DNA of 64,000 nt, from positions 2,296,447-2,360,446 of the forward strand of contig JAJEKV010000041.1 in assembly GCA_021234155.1 (NCBI GenBank), given 5' to 3'. Under the pieces are notes generated by a model. That model saw only the letters and a list, made by a program, of their open reading frames with translations, was not told the origin of the DNA and made no database searches. This document shows positions 8,549-19,417 of this stretch, piece after piece. Source of the stretch: Isoetes taiwanensis. Its lineage: Eukaryota > Streptophyta > Lycopodiopsida > Isoetales > Isoetaceae. Both the position numbers and the translations under genes were made by a program. Position 1 is the stretch's first letter, and each line of letters begins with the position of its first letter.

Positions 8549-10092
8549 CCCTTATCCTGACCAGATCATACACGCTAGGCAACAGTGGAAAGCATTGGGT
8601 TGTCCTCAGCGTCCTAAAGGAAACAGGGCTCCCTCGGATAAGTGGAAGACCTTTGAGAAACTATGCAGATATGTTCTCACTGGAGGGCAGGGGAAGATGA
8701 TGAGGGAGAGGATGAAGAGGAGAAGAAGAAGAGAACACCAAGGAAAGGCAGGGAGTCTCTCTCAGACCAATATGACCTCATTCTTAGCACTGAGGCGGTC
8801 TGGGAGAAATGGACTGAGATATGGGCTCAATGGACAAGAGGCAAGCTGAAGGACAGCAATGGAGAATTTCCATCCAGGCCGGACCCCAAGTTGTTTGACA
8901 AGCAGTTCATGAAGAGGATACAGGGCCTCACGGACAAAGAAACGCTTGACCTGCAAGGCAGAATCTTGGATGGAACAATCCTGCTAAGGAAGACTAGGAG
9001 TTCTAAAATGCGGGGCCTAAAAGGATTATGCCACGATACCCTAAAGCGGCAAATAAGTGCGTTAGAAGAAGGCATCACGGAGTTCTGCAACGTTGCATCC
9101 AATGAATACCATGACCTTGATTTTTACAAGGAAAAGGCTGCCCTTGATGAGGAAGACATGAAGGAATTGAACCGTCTATGTCAACCCTACATCAACACCA
9201 AGCTGAAGCGTAACGTCAAAACCCTTCCTTTCCCTGAACGTGCTATGGCAATTCTGAAGAGGAAGCTTGGATTCGGGGTGGTCCCATTTAAGGCCGACGA
9301 TAGCTCCCCCCCATTTCTGGTAACTTTGGGACACAAGGGATTTGGTGGTCTGGAACTGGCACCTGGACCAGTGGCACTATTTGTCATCAATATGATCGAA
9401 GACCCCACCCTTTTTTATGACAAAGCTGACATAGAGCAGTGGTACAAGACGTGTCTGGACATGACCGACCTGGATACTTTCAGTTTCCTTGTCTTTTGCA
9501 TGCCGGGCAATCAGACAACCGTTGTCTCCCAATGGGCAGCTGATATTAACTTCACCAACAAGATCATGTACTCCATATACGAACTTGATCATGAGTGTAG
9601 ACTTGGCTTGCCGAAGGCACCAAGCTTTGCCAACATAGTTTTGGTTTTGATTTCAAGATCGGCTGTAGACCTGGATAAGTGGTGGTCTAGCGAGCATCAT
9701 TATCTCGACAGGTTCATGATCTCTCAAGAGCAGATGGAACCCTGGAAGGGGGGCAGATTTATGGAGGATGTTCCATCGATGGACAAGGTCAGCAAAGATG
9801 GTGCGACAGGTCCTATACATAGAATTCCTATCCGGCCAAGAGTTATCAAGTACTTCATAACCACCAGTGGTCGAGGAAGATCAAATTGTATGCGAAGTGG
9901 TACATGAATGGCCTGTTTCTCTCGGGGGCTATCTTTGTTTGGAATGAAACCTATATCGTGGTTGGAAATAAGGACATGGTTGAAACCATTCGGTCATACC
10001 GGATCCGCTTCATGAGCATTTCAAGGGGAGGAAGACAAATGGAAGCAAAGAAAGGCGACGAGGACGAGGGAGACCAAGGCGACGAGGCGTGA
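8549..10092 (+). pseudogene. Long unrecognised domain downstream of the ParB-like segment
   Basis: The exon begins SPYPDQIIHARQQWKALGCPQRPKGNRAPSDKWKTFEKL in one frame. A shift near 8690 leads into the largest open segment of the region, ending at 9907, and a second shift near 9830 leads to AKSYQV..KLYAKWYMNGLFLSGAIFVWNETYIVVGNKDM and an acidic end (KKGDEDEGDQGDEA, stop at 10090). The main part (8700-9830) starts with an acidic-basic linker (EDDEGEDEEEKKKRTPRKG), followed by helical sequence. It continues into a block with PPFLVTLGHKGFGG, a hydrophobic strand FSFLVFCMPGNQT and VVSQWAAD. The pattern of a PP-F/W motif followed by a strand and Q is loosely like a methyltransferase core, but this is speculation. 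Confidence 0.45.
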
Positions 10093-10176
10093 ATGTCGAA
10101 GGTTTAGACAAGGATCTTTGCCGAACACATTCTTGAGAATCTGAGATTGAGGTGAGTTTATTTTGTTCTATCGGTG

Positions 10177-10256
10177 TTTCTCGATTTCGCGAGTCGAGAA
10201 AACTCGTTCCTTTCAATACCTTTTTTCTTTTCATTCTCGACTTCATGAGTCGAGAA
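10177..10256. repeat. Two palindromes of the TCTCGACT family
   Basis: Copies at 10177-10201 (TTTCTCGATTTCGCGAGTCG..) and 10234-10256 (TTCTCGACTTCATGAGTCG..) lie just after a strong donor-like site (TTGAG|GTGAGT at 10151/10152), so they again appear to be intronic. Confidence 0.75.
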
Positions 10257-10424
10257 AACTTCGCTTCCTTTCTCGGCGGATGTCATCATTTCGGGGAGTT
10301 CCATGTCAACGACTCCGGATCATTGTCATTGGATACCGGGCGGTTCACGTCGCGAGGAGGAGAGTGCACTCCACAAAGACAATCCGAGCAAGACACGCTC
10401 CACGCCTTTAAAGGACCGAAAAGA

Positions 10425-11141
10425 TAATGATCCCGCATTTGGATCCCGATGAACCGGAAATATGGTCGAGCCAAACTCCAACCGGGATCCGTTTTGGTCC
10501 CGCCAAGCTTGTAATATTTGACGTCAATGGAGTATTAGCTACAAGTATACCACGATAAAGACGCCCCGAGATTAACACCTCGCAGATCCCGGCGTAAGCG
10601 GAGCATAAAATAGTGTATCCGAGGCCTAGAGCTAAGGAAATTATTGAATGGTGCATTGAGCGGGGATTCAAGTGGGCATATGGTCTTGTATGGCAAAGAA
10701 AATATTGTCAATGTTCTTGGTGTTCTCGGCATTTCAGTTTTGAAGTTCAAGTTCGTTTGGGGAAGCAAAAGGGTCGAGCATGTGTCGGACCTCGATCCAG
10801 CCATCACAAAGGGGAAGCCTATAATGGTGAAAAGGCTGGACAGGGTTTATGAGCAATTCCAGGACTATGGCAAACACAACACGCTGATCATAGACGACTC
10901 CGCCTACAAGTGCTATCATAACGCGCAAAATACAATCATTGCTAAGCCATATCGACCAAGAATATGAGAGACGGATAGGTGGTTGTCCTTCGGACTGTGT
11001 CCTGTCTTGGCGGAATCCCTCTTTGCCATTCTTGTCGCCGATGTGATTAGGAACTATCCGAGCCTCACGGAACCCGATCCAGAGAGCAAGGCGATCATGA
11101 AAGCTATGGACGACAAATATTTTGGTGAACAAGAAGAGTGA
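10425..11141 (+). pseudogene. FCP1-homology (HAD/NIF-like phosphatase) domain, broken
   Basis: Reading 10427-10690 and then 10690-11141 after one frame change gives an FCP1-type HAD domain. Motif I is AKLVIFDVNGVLATS at 10502-10544; the usual DxD appears as DVN, which matches a plant subgroup with DVNG. Then come PRPRAKEIIEWCIERGFK, NVLGVLGISVLKFKFVWG, KPIMVKRLDRVYEQF and motif III NTLIIDDSAYKCYHNAQNT near 10878-10934. The end is DRWLSFGLCPVLAESLFAIL with a stop at 11139. In-frame stops occur at about 10556 (TAA), 10595 (TAA) and 10965 (TGA). In active members the domain removes phosphate from protein Ser/Thr, for example on the RNA polymerase II CTD. Whether it was fused to the ParB-like protein or was a neighbouring ORF cannot be decided. 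Confidence 0.6.
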
Positions 11142-11240
11142 CCTCTGCTTTCAGATAGTCAAATTGTGTGAATATTGTAAACAAACGTGAAATGTATTGA
11201 ACATTTTGTAATGAATATACTTGTATATTGAGTTTTCGAT

Positions 11241-11449
11241 GCCTTTCTCGACTCACGAGTCGAGAAAGGCATGCTTGTCCTGTTGATGAGACCATTTGTA
11301 TGTTTGATTGTGTGACTGGATGCAGCCACAATGTATTATGATAATGCTTCTACATTACGTTTCCTGGGCCTTTCTCGACTCGCGAGTCGAGAAAGGCACT
11401 GGTTGTACTTTCACTTTTATGGGCCTTTCTCGACTCGCGAGTCGAGAAA
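11241..11449. repeat. Three palindromes of the TCTCGACT family
   Basis: Copies at 11241-11270 and 11368-11397 are extended to 30-bp palindromes (GCC added outside the arms, GGC on the other side; the first has a central CACG). A 24-bp copy lies at 11426-11449. A degenerate last copy is at about 12203-12227. The first three lie between the FCP1-like stop and the acceptor at 11580, so they may be intronic too. Confidence 0.8.
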
Positions 11450-11580
11450 GACACTACTTCCCACGTCATTGGATGCAGTTGTATGGAATGAATGTTCTCC
11501 ATTGTAATTTGATTTCAACATTCTTTTCTTCGTTTTGACTAATGGCACCGTAATTGTTAATCATACTCTCCTTGCTCCAG

Positions 11581-12020
11581 GTGGTTCGTGCACGCAGATC
11601 CGACACCGTAGCATTGCATCCCTTCGGGCATCACGAGAGGACCGCCTCCAAAGGCGGACAGATCCCGCTCAAGGCGGAAGAAATACCGTTCTGGCACAGA
11701 TCCCGGTCACGCTACACTCTTGCCCGGCCTTTGGGATAAGGTTGCTCGGGAATTCAGAGGTTGCTCGCTACACCCTGGGGATAAAGAACAGGCGAAGAAC
11801 AAAGAGAAAGTCCAGGAAGCTCAAAGCATCTTGCAAGCATTGCATAACATCCACGGAGGTTGGGGAAGGAGCATATTCGATGGAAGGAGGCTGGGAGGCG
11901 AGTGGAGAAGTCGGGTGGACAGGTCGGGCGGAGCTCGAGAGGCACCTCCACGTGAGGCATTCCACACCCCTTCAGATTGCCCCAAGGCTTACGGTCCGGC
12001 GTGAAGAAGCCGCTAGTTAA
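11581..12020 (+). pseudogene. Exon-like 3' segment after the FCP1-like region
   Basis: After CTTGCTCCAG at 11571-11580 an open segment reads VVRARRSDTVALHPFGHHERTA..FWHRSRSRYTLARPLG. It shifts frame near 11735 into DKVAREFRGCSLHPGDKEQAKNKEKVQEAQSILQALHNIH. Another frame gives CKHC and HLHVRH, a possible but unconvincing zinc-binding pattern, and runs to a stop at 12018. Composition is coding-like, but no family is recognisable. The following 12021-12344 stretch is non-coding apart from the last degenerate palindrome. Confidence 0.25.
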
Positions 12021-12344
12021 TCCCCTAAGGTGGACCACCTACGAAGATGATGTAATGTAGTGACAAAGAAGACCACCATGGTCTCTGCGTCCGATGTAAA
12101 ATACATTGTACCTGTTCAATTTATTAATAAAAATTCTTTTTCAACTAGATCTTTGGTTTCAAACTTTAATGAATTTCCTTTGTTTCAGTTGCATTGTTCT
12201 TGTTCTCGACTCGCTAACCAGAGAAAACTGCAGCAAAGCTTGAATGCAGAGTTTTATTCAAAAATTCGAATTAAGGATAGTTTTCGGGTCGGGGTGCTCC
12301 TTTTTGTGTAAATTAACAGGGTTCCGGAAAAAAGTGGGAATGGA

Positions 12345-14054
12345 ATGAGTCCCACTTTAATTAAATACGACTTACTGGCACAAGTCAGGGAATATGAGCA
12401 TAAGTTTGAACAGATGCATGGGCCTTGGTGGCATCAATATATGGAGGAAAAGTGTGCATGTGAGTGTTTTAAAGCAGAATTGCTTGAACCTCTGTCTGTT
12501 CAAGAGGCAATGGATGGGCCAGATTCTGAACGGTGGAAAATGGCAATGCAAGAAGAAATAGATGCTATGCATACCACACACGCATGGGATCTAGTAGACC
12601 TGCCAAAAGATAGGAAACCAGTTGGATGTAAATGGGTGTTCAAAATAAAGCAAGGGAGTGATGGCTCCATTGAAAGATACCGAGCCCGGCTGGTGGCTCA
12701 AGGATTCTCTCAGCAACAGGGAATTGACTTTGATGAAACGTTTTCCCCCGTAGCAAAGATGACCTCAATCCGCACTGTCTTGGCAATAGCAGCACAAGAG
12801 AACCTGGAAATCCATCAGATGGACGTAAAGACGGCATTTTTGAACGGATTGTTAGAGGAAGAAATATACATGAGGCAACCAGCAGGATTTGATCAAGCAC
12901 AAGGCAAGGTATATAGACTGAATAAAGCTTTATACGGTCTTAAACAGAGTCCAAGGGTGTGGTACAATCGAATAGATCAGTTCCTTAAAAACCTCAGTTT
13001 TACTAGATGCATATCAGAGTGGAATGTTTATGTGAAATGGAACATGCAAAATGTTCTCATGGTTATAGTATATGTGGATGATCTCATCATAATCGGCAAG
13101 GGCATGGAAGGGATCGATGCTGTCAAGAAAGATTTGAAGGCTGAGTTTCGTATGACAGATTTGGAGGAAATCAAGACATGTTTAGGACTGCAAGTGCACA
13201 GAGATAGGGCAGCAAGAACATTACTCATACATCAAGAACATGCAATTCGGAAGTTATGCAGCAGGTTTGGGATGAAGGAATGCATGACAAAGGAAACTCC
13301 ATCAGCTCTTAATTTGAGACTTAGTAAAGAGATAGAACCTCGAACTAGAAAGGAAGAACTTGAGATGGAAAAAATTCCATATAGGAATGCAGTTGGGTGC
13401 TTGATGCATATCATGGTCAGCACTAGGCCTGATATAGCACAAGCAGTTGGTGCTGTGAGCAGATTTATGCAACATCCAGGGCCAGATCATTGGAAAGCAG
13501 TGAAAAGAATTATTAGATATCTGCAAGGTACTGCTACATTAGGTCTGAAATATGCTCCAGATTCCAATTATCCAACAGTAAAATTGGTATCATTCGTAGA
13601 TGCTGACTGGGCAGGGGATCAGGATACAAGGAGATCCACCACAGGTTTTTCTCTCATGCTTCATGGTGCAGCAATTACATGGACGAGCTCAAAGCAAACC
13701 TCTGTGGCTTTATCATCCTGTGAAGCAGAGTATGTAGCCACACCTGCAGTTGTAAGGGAGACAATTTGGGTCAGACAATTCTTAGCAGAAATCGGGTATG
13801 ATCAGGCATGGCCCACAGTTGTATACAGTGATAACAAGAGCAGTATTGCCCTTACAGAAAATCCAATACATCACATGAAATCCAAGCGCATTTCTATCCA
13901 TCACCACTTTACAAGAGAAAAGGTTCTGGATGGATCTATAAAAATGAAGTATCTTCCAAGCGACGAAATGCCAGCAGACCTGCTTACAAAACCTTTGGGT
14001 GCAGACAGGTTTCAGGTTCATAGAGAGACTCTAGATTTGGCGTCTCCATTATAA
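12345..14054 (+). pseudogene. Ty1/copia reverse transcriptase and RNase H, 3' half of pol
   Basis: A single long open frame of 569 codons encodes the C-terminal part of a copia polyprotein. The RVT_2 reverse transcriptase starts at SVQEAMDGPDSERWKMAMQEE and includes PKDRKPVGCKWVFKIK, DVKTAFLNG and the catalytic YVDDLII. RNase H follows with DADWAGD, SSKQTSVALSSCEAEY and the VYSDNKS block, ending in a typical DLLTKPL tail. There are no internal stops, so this half was inserted fairly recently or is still conserved. Gag, protease and integrase are absent: 5' of 12345 the sequence is unrelated. It is therefore a 5'-truncated copy that could not transpose alone. A polypurine tract and LTR start follow at 14060-14070. 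Confidence 0.95.
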
Positions 14055-14067
14055 GCAGAATAGGGGG

Positions 14068-14299
14068 TGTGTTAAAAATAGGCATCTATAAAAGATTCTG
14101 CTTATAATAACAGAAACATAGACGTTGCTTTTCTGTTATGCTATAAATGACTTGTTGTTGTAATCATATTGAAGATAGAGGGGGAGACATAATTTGATCA
14201 CCTCGATTCTTCCAATTCTTGGTGTCTTTGTTTTCGTTTCAATAATGATTGTAGAAAAGGGGTCTACACCTTTAGAAATTGTGGTAGCTGAAAGAACAA
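14068..14299 (+). repeat. Probable 3' LTR of the truncated copia element
   Basis: AGAATAGGGGGTG directly precedes TGTTAAAAATAGG, the usual polypurine tract followed by a TG LTR start. A TATA-like CTATAAAAG lies inside. The suggested end GAAAGAACA at 14299 gives TG..CA boundaries, but without a 5' LTR the end is uncertain. Confidence 0.5.
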
Positions 14300-14494
14300 T
14301 ATGATTTCTTTTCTGGGAAGATGTTTTCAAGAAGAGCATAAACTTTCTTTTACTGTTGTACACGCCTCAAAAGTGTTGACCAATTTCCATAAAACCAATT
14401 GGTACTGCAATGTTCGCAGGACTACTCCTCTTGGCATTCCTTTTGGGGTTCTCACGGCGAATGATCCTCAATCGTATATATCAATTGCGGTGCC

Positions 14495-14554
14495 TAAATA
14501 ATGTGTTCATGCTATTGCCAACTTTAAATAATGTGTTCATGCTATTGCCAACTT
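14495..14554. repeat. 30-bp tandem duplication
   Basis: A 30-bp unit beginning TAAATAATGTGTTCATGC is repeated exactly twice (14495-14524 and 14525-14554). Confidence 0.9.
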
Positions 14555-14570
14555 TAGAATGAGCTCGCAC

Positions 14571-15665
14571 AGGCTCATGATAGAACTTTGATGGTCGAAA
14601 TAGATAGACTACGCAATTATGAATTGGGTGAGGAGGAATCAAAACAACATGCAGTCTTTAAATGTCATAAGCAAGATCCAATCCCATAAGCAAGATCCAA
14701 TCCGACAATAAGCAAGATCAAATTCGAGATATGGACAAGTTCAAATTTAGTTGAGATCAAATTTAGTTGAATTCTTATTTGACATTACACTTATTACACT
14801 TGACATTGATTGGCAAATTTACAAATGATAAATGGCTAAACATTGTCCTTTTTTGACATTACTCGGTTCTTGAGATCAATCTCACCGTTGATCAGTCATG
14901 TTGCTAGTGCTTGGCTTTACAAATGAGACATTTTATGCTAGAAACAGTTCACAGGCCAAAGTTTTTTGCTCCCTTTCCATAACATCCTAGAATGTTACGG
15001 TGAGAAGTAGCGATATACACATACCATAAAATCCTAGACTATTATGCTACAATTGTAATTAAACAAAACGGCCCTGCCTTCTCCCTTTTTTCTTCAATCC
15101 TTGTTTATGTTAAACCGAATCTTGTTTTACAAATTTTATGTTCCTTTTTCTTCAATCCTCCAATGGCATGATAGAACTTTGATGGTCGAAATAGATAGAC
15201 TACTTTAATCTTATGAATTGGCCCTAGGAGGAATCAAAACAACATGCGTTTCCTTTAAATGTCATACTGGTTCCCTAAGATCCAATCCCCTGCTTCAAGA
15301 TCCAATCCTATTAGGCCCTTTTCCTAAGATCAAATTCGAGATATGGACAAGTTCAAATTTAGTTGAGATCCAACTCGACAATAAGCAAGATCAAATTCGA
15401 GATATGGACAAGTTCAAATTTAGTTGAATTCTTATTTGACATTACACTTATTACACTTGACATTGATTGGCAAATTTACAAATGATAAATGGCTAAACAT
15501 TGTCCTTTTGCCCCCCATAACCATTTGGCTCACGCGATATACACATACCATAAACATTCAAGAGTATTTTATTGTAATTTTAAAAACAACATAGCGTGAC
15601 ATGTTCGATGTTTATGTTAAACCGAATCTTGTTTTGAATTTTATGTTCCTATTACCAATTCCAAT
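14571..15665. repeat. Imperfect tandem duplication of ~500-600 bp
   Basis: The block starting CATGATAGAACTTTGATGG (14577) recurs at 15166. The shared order is: AGGAGGAATCAAAACAACATG, AAATTCGAGATATGGACAAG, TTTGACATTACACTTATTAC, CGATATACACATACCATAAA (15008 and 15535) and GTTTATGTTAAACCGAATCT (15105 and 15609). Small insertions differ between the copies. No coding content is recognisable, and 15666-16088 is AT-rich without a feature I can name. Confidence 0.85.
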
Positions 15666-16088
15666 GGCATGAATAATGCAATTGAGTTTTGCATGTTTCA
15701 AAATTTTTTTAAGGTTTGTAAGGTTTGTCGAACACTTGGGGGAAGTACTGGAAATCTACTAAGACATTTAATTCAATTTAAATCTAATCAACATCGACCA
15801 CAACGTATTCTCAAGCTGTAAAACCTCTTGATGTAAGACACGTTGAAAAAATTCGCTTCAGAATGATAACATTAATTTTCTAAAGCTCCAAATCCCAAAT
15901 AAGGGTAGCACCCCCAGTGGCAACTTGGCACATCACAAACGTCAACACAGAATAAAATAAGCCTTTGTCTTATACTCTGAAAAACATAGCAGCATATTCT
16001 TTCCTAGTGGACAGAAATAAAAGCCCACAAAATTTACTAGGAAAACCCTCAAGTTTGCAGGGAAAAAAGATGGCTTGCAGCATAGATA

Positions 16089-17300
16089 TCAGGCCTGATG
16101 GGCAGAAACAAGACTCTCAAGTTTCTGCACAGGGATCATGGGCATATAGGAGGCCAGTGGAAAACTGTGCTGCTTAAAAGCTGCAATCAAGTCATTCATC
16201 CTTTCCATGCCATACAGAGTAGGAGGAGCTATCACATGAATTGCTTGAGAAAGTATTGGCACCTGCAGCATTGTTTTCCATGCTTTTGCTGTTAATTCCT
16301 CAGCTACTGGTTCATACCTCGTGTAGTAATCCTTGGCAGTTTCATAGGCCCCATCTTTCCTCATCTCCATAGCCATGCTTTTAAGCCCTTCCAAAACCTG
16401 CAGCAGCATATTGTACCCTTCATCCACCTTCTTGTTCATTTTCCCTGGCATGTTCTTCCTCACCGCTTGGATTGTTTCATCCACCTGGTCATTTCAGTTT
16501 AGATCTGAACGCTATGCTTGTTGTGAAATTTTAAATATCGACTAACTTTGCAGTTAATGTAGCATACGATACCTTGTTATCAAGGGCCTGAAGAATTTCA
16601 TATCTCCTTGCTTCCAGCTTTTGATAAATAGGCCCTGTTATCGCTTTCACCGTTCCTTCAACACTCTCAACTCCAGGCTTCAGAGGTCCGGAGTTTTCCT
16701 TTGCAAATTCGTACATAGAGCATAACATAGCAGTAACTCTCAGAGCTATCGCATGAACTACGCCCAAATATTTCAAAGAGCTTTCCTGATTTAAGGAAAA
16801 AGTACACGCGCACACACAGACAAAGATTAGATAATATTAAACAAAAAAATCAAACCCGTACGAAGAACTTATACGCAAGAAGGACAAGGAAAAAAGCCCC
16901 AATCCACTTGGATTACGACTTTTACATGGAAGATCTGCCGGAAGAACAAGCACTGTGCAAACCGATCACCATCGCAAGCTAAACTACAAAACTAACCAGA
17001 TTGCAAAAACATGTTTCGGATAAAAAAGAAAAAAAAAATCCGAACAAAATTAAATTCAGATGAGCTTTGAAGCAGTGCAATAGAAAATTGTAGCAAGAAT
17101 CCTTAAAAATACAGGGTGCTCTAAAAAGAAAGCACGCTAAAACATGCAGCATTTGAGATCTCCATGTGGAAACAAAACATGCAGTTGAGATTTCAATGTC
17201 GAAAGCTAAAAAAAAAAAAACCCTTCAATGGAAGAGACAGAACCTGGGGAGGTTCTTGAGGAATATTGTGCTTCTCATCTTGGACATTAGCATCCGCCAT
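16089..17300 (-). CDS. REF/SRPP-family protein (lipid-droplet/rubber-particle associated), three exons
   Basis: Exon 1 (17300-17244) encodes MADANVQDEKHNIPQEPPQ. Exon 2 (16785-16573) starts ESSLKYLGVVHAIALRV and includes YEFAKENSGPLKPGVESVEG. Exon 3 (16484-16089) starts VDETIQAVRKNMP and ends LVSAHQA before the stop. All junctions are phase 0, with CAG|GTTCTG..AAATCAG and CAAG|GTATCG..GACCAG splice sites. The joined product is 221 residues, the usual size for the rubber elongation factor/small rubber particle protein family (LDAP in non-rubber plants). The ENSGPLKPGVxxVEGTVK block is diagnostic. Members coat cytosolic lipid droplets or rubber particles; there is no signal peptide or membrane span. 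No stop or frameshift is present, in contrast to everything around it, so this is probably a working host gene in a transposon-rich neighbourhood. Confidence 0.93.
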
Positions 17301-17368
17301 AGCTGCTCGGATTTGAAGCTCCGGAGCAAAAATTAAACTCAGATGGAACACTCGAGGGCTAAAGAGTC

Positions 17369-17378
17369 GATATATTGT
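17369..17378 (-). promoter_or_regulatory. Possible TATA box of the REF/SRPP gene
   Basis: On the minus strand ACAATATATC lies about 70 bp upstream of the ATG at 17300. It is the only TATA-like run in the expected interval, and a CTCGAG lies between it and the ATG. Confidence 0.35.
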
Positions 17379-17569
17379 TTAGCCGGGACGGTGGTAGTTA
17401 CTGTGACTGCTGCGTTGTTGCAGTAAGGGCGACTGTGGTCGTATGATTGCGTGGCAGTTACGCGACCGTTTACAGATATTATATTGTTATTTATCCATTT
17501 ATCATAGCCTAATATTTCCAATCATCAATACGACAATAAATACATAATGGTGCATATTCATTTTGGGTG

Positions 17570-17690
17570 GTCACTCCCAGTGTATGCCAAACTTTAAATT
17601 CTCAAATGGATTATTTCTTATGCTTTGTGGAAAGTGGCAAATTCAATCGGAAGATTCCTGTTACAACAAGGAAAGGATGTGCTGTGCTGC
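17570..17690. repeat. Dispersed repeat, related copy at 60660-60770
   Basis: GTGTATGCCAA..CTTT..AATTC.CAAA..GGATTATTT..TATG and GGCAAATTCAATC..AAGATTCCTGTTA recur in the same order at 60675-60765. This is probably a shared piece of an older transposon. The rest of 17380-17970 shows no gene. Confidence 0.6.
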
Positions 17691-17971
17691 CACGTGACAT
17701 TTCTCTACAATCCAAAATGGAAAGTGAGAACACAATTCTGTGGCTTACAATTTACTCCCGGTTGTCCAAACAGTGTTAACAGTGAATCAAACTCCGCTTT
17801 GGAAATCTTGTCACTTACAGTTCTTCAGCTTGCACATCTTGTTTTACAGCTTTGAATCGTGTGAGTGGGTTTGGATGTAAGAAGTAAGGCTTCAGATCGA
17901 CCAGCATAGCATTTGAAACAAATCTTATACCTTGCTAAAAGGAAAAAATCCTTTCTAGAATACTTTTACCT

Positions 17972-18169
17972 TGTTGAGGATGATCTTGCACCTCTTGGTG
18001 TGGATCAATGATGTGGCATGCCCCTTTGGGCTGAATGGTCATGTCTCCAAGAAACACATCTCCACGATCAGACACAACTCTTCATAAACCATCCTATAAT
18101 GTACAAGCCAAGGTTGAGGTCTATTCCAGTCAATCAGATCAATATATACTTCCGCTATTCATATTGTCA
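17972..18169 (+). repeat. 5' LTR of the gag-only element
   Basis: It starts TGTTGAGGATGATCTTGCAC and ends TATTGTCA, next to a methionine-tRNA primer site. The 3' copy at 25015-25186 shares the order GGGCTGAATGGTCATGTCTC, CTCTTCATAAACCATCC and CAATCAGATCAATATATACT. Confidence 0.85.
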
Positions 18170-18181
18170 TGGTATCAGAGC
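18170..18181 (+). other. Primer binding site (initiator Met-tRNA)
   Basis: TGGTATCAGAGC immediately follows the LTR. It is the standard 12-nt complement of the 3' end of plant initiator tRNA-Met. Confidence 0.9.
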
Positions 18182-18476
18182 CTCAAGCTTGAAGTCTTGG
18201 GCATACAAGAAGGAGATTCGGCAAGGGAAGAAATTAAATCAGAAGAAATGTAAGAGAGCCGAAATCTTCTAAATCTGGCAGGGCGATCACCCTCTGATTG
18301 CACCTGCATGAGAAATTGCTGCCTAGAGTTGCGGCCAAAGAAACGCCAATGTTCCCCTTTTCTTTTGTAGTTGAAGACGTTAAACGTGGCATTTCTCATG
18401 CCAATCATAAGTTTTGGCAACATTTTGATATTTTAAAATTATTGGTTTAATAAACCATTAAATATCATTGGAAACC

Positions 18477-19280
18477 ATGGATACTCTATCTAAGGGTAAA
18501 TATTATGTGATCGAAAAATTCAACTGCGAAAACTTCCACACTTGACAAGTCAAGATGAAGTTCCATTTAATCGAGAAAGATTTATTTGGAGTCGTCGATG
18601 GTTCTGAGAAGAAACCAAGTGATGTTGCCGGAGCTTGTGAAATGGGAATTAAAGAACAAGAAAGCTATGGCCATGATTGGATTGGGATTAGGAGACTCGC
18701 AAATTCACCATGTGGATTTCTCCAAATTTGCAAGAGATATCTAGAATATTCTCGATCAAATCTTTGGAGTGCAAGTCAAGCATTCAAAGTACTTTTAAAG
18801 AGAAAACTATTTGAAATTCGAAAGGATGAAGGAAAAAGCCTTGCTGAACATCTAGACGAGTTAAGATTTATTCTAAATCAATTGCTCGGGATTAACGCAA
18901 GAGTAGAGGAAGATGATGCAAAAGCAATTTTACTCCAAAGTCTTCCACCTTCTTTCGCTAATGTTGTACTCACTCTCCAGATTGTAGAACATCTTACTTT
19001 TGAGCAGATTATTGCCTCTTTATTGGAAGAAGAGTGCAAATTGCGAAAGCAAGATCTTTCCTCTGTGGCAATGTTTACTAAAGGAAAGGATAAACAACGA
19101 GAAAGTGAAGAACAAAATGATGGCACTAGCATTATGGCAGAAAGAAAACCAGAAAAATGCCGCTATTGTGGAAAAGCTGGAGTTTGTCGAAAGAAGAAAA
19201 ATGATGAACCAAAATCTAAAGAATCTGAAGTTAAGAGCTTTACTGCTATAATTGAAGATGATGAAGCCTTAGGCTTCTAG
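18477..19280 (+). pseudogene. Copia-type gag with in-frame stop
   Basis: The ATG at 18477 opens MDTLSKGKYYVIEKFNCENFHT, then a TGA at 18543-18545 replaces the tryptophan expected in the FxGxNFxxWQxKM motif of copia gag. The frame continues QVKMKFHLIEKDLFGVVDGSEK, shows some disturbance at 18640-18780, then KSLAEHLDELRFILNQL, LLQSLPPSFANVVLTLQ and LTFEQIIASLLEEECKL, all usual gag positions. The zinc knuckle CRYCGKAGVCRKKK has lost its histidine and final cysteine. The end is an acidic tail and TAG at 19278. The protein would form the particle in which the RNA is packaged; this copy cannot make a full product. Confidence 0.85.
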
Positions 19281-19417
19281 AATTAAGGTTATGAATGCAG
19301 ATAAGAAGACGTCACTAAAGGGTGATTGGGACTCCAAGCAGACAATTGCTGGACTATGAGACAAGTTGATTGGAAGAATTAACAATCTTATTGGGTCTTA
19401 GGTCCTATAATAGATAC

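Noticed and set aside
7017-11141. Bacterial or phage contamination because of the ParB-like domain
   Set aside because: Phase-compatible GT-AG introns, the same palindromes in flanking plant DNA and the FCP1-like eukaryotic domain argue for plant nuclear DNA.
11862-11968. C2H2 zinc finger (CKHC..HLHVRH)
   Set aside because: The gap between the cysteine and histidine pairs is over 30 residues and the frame is not secure.
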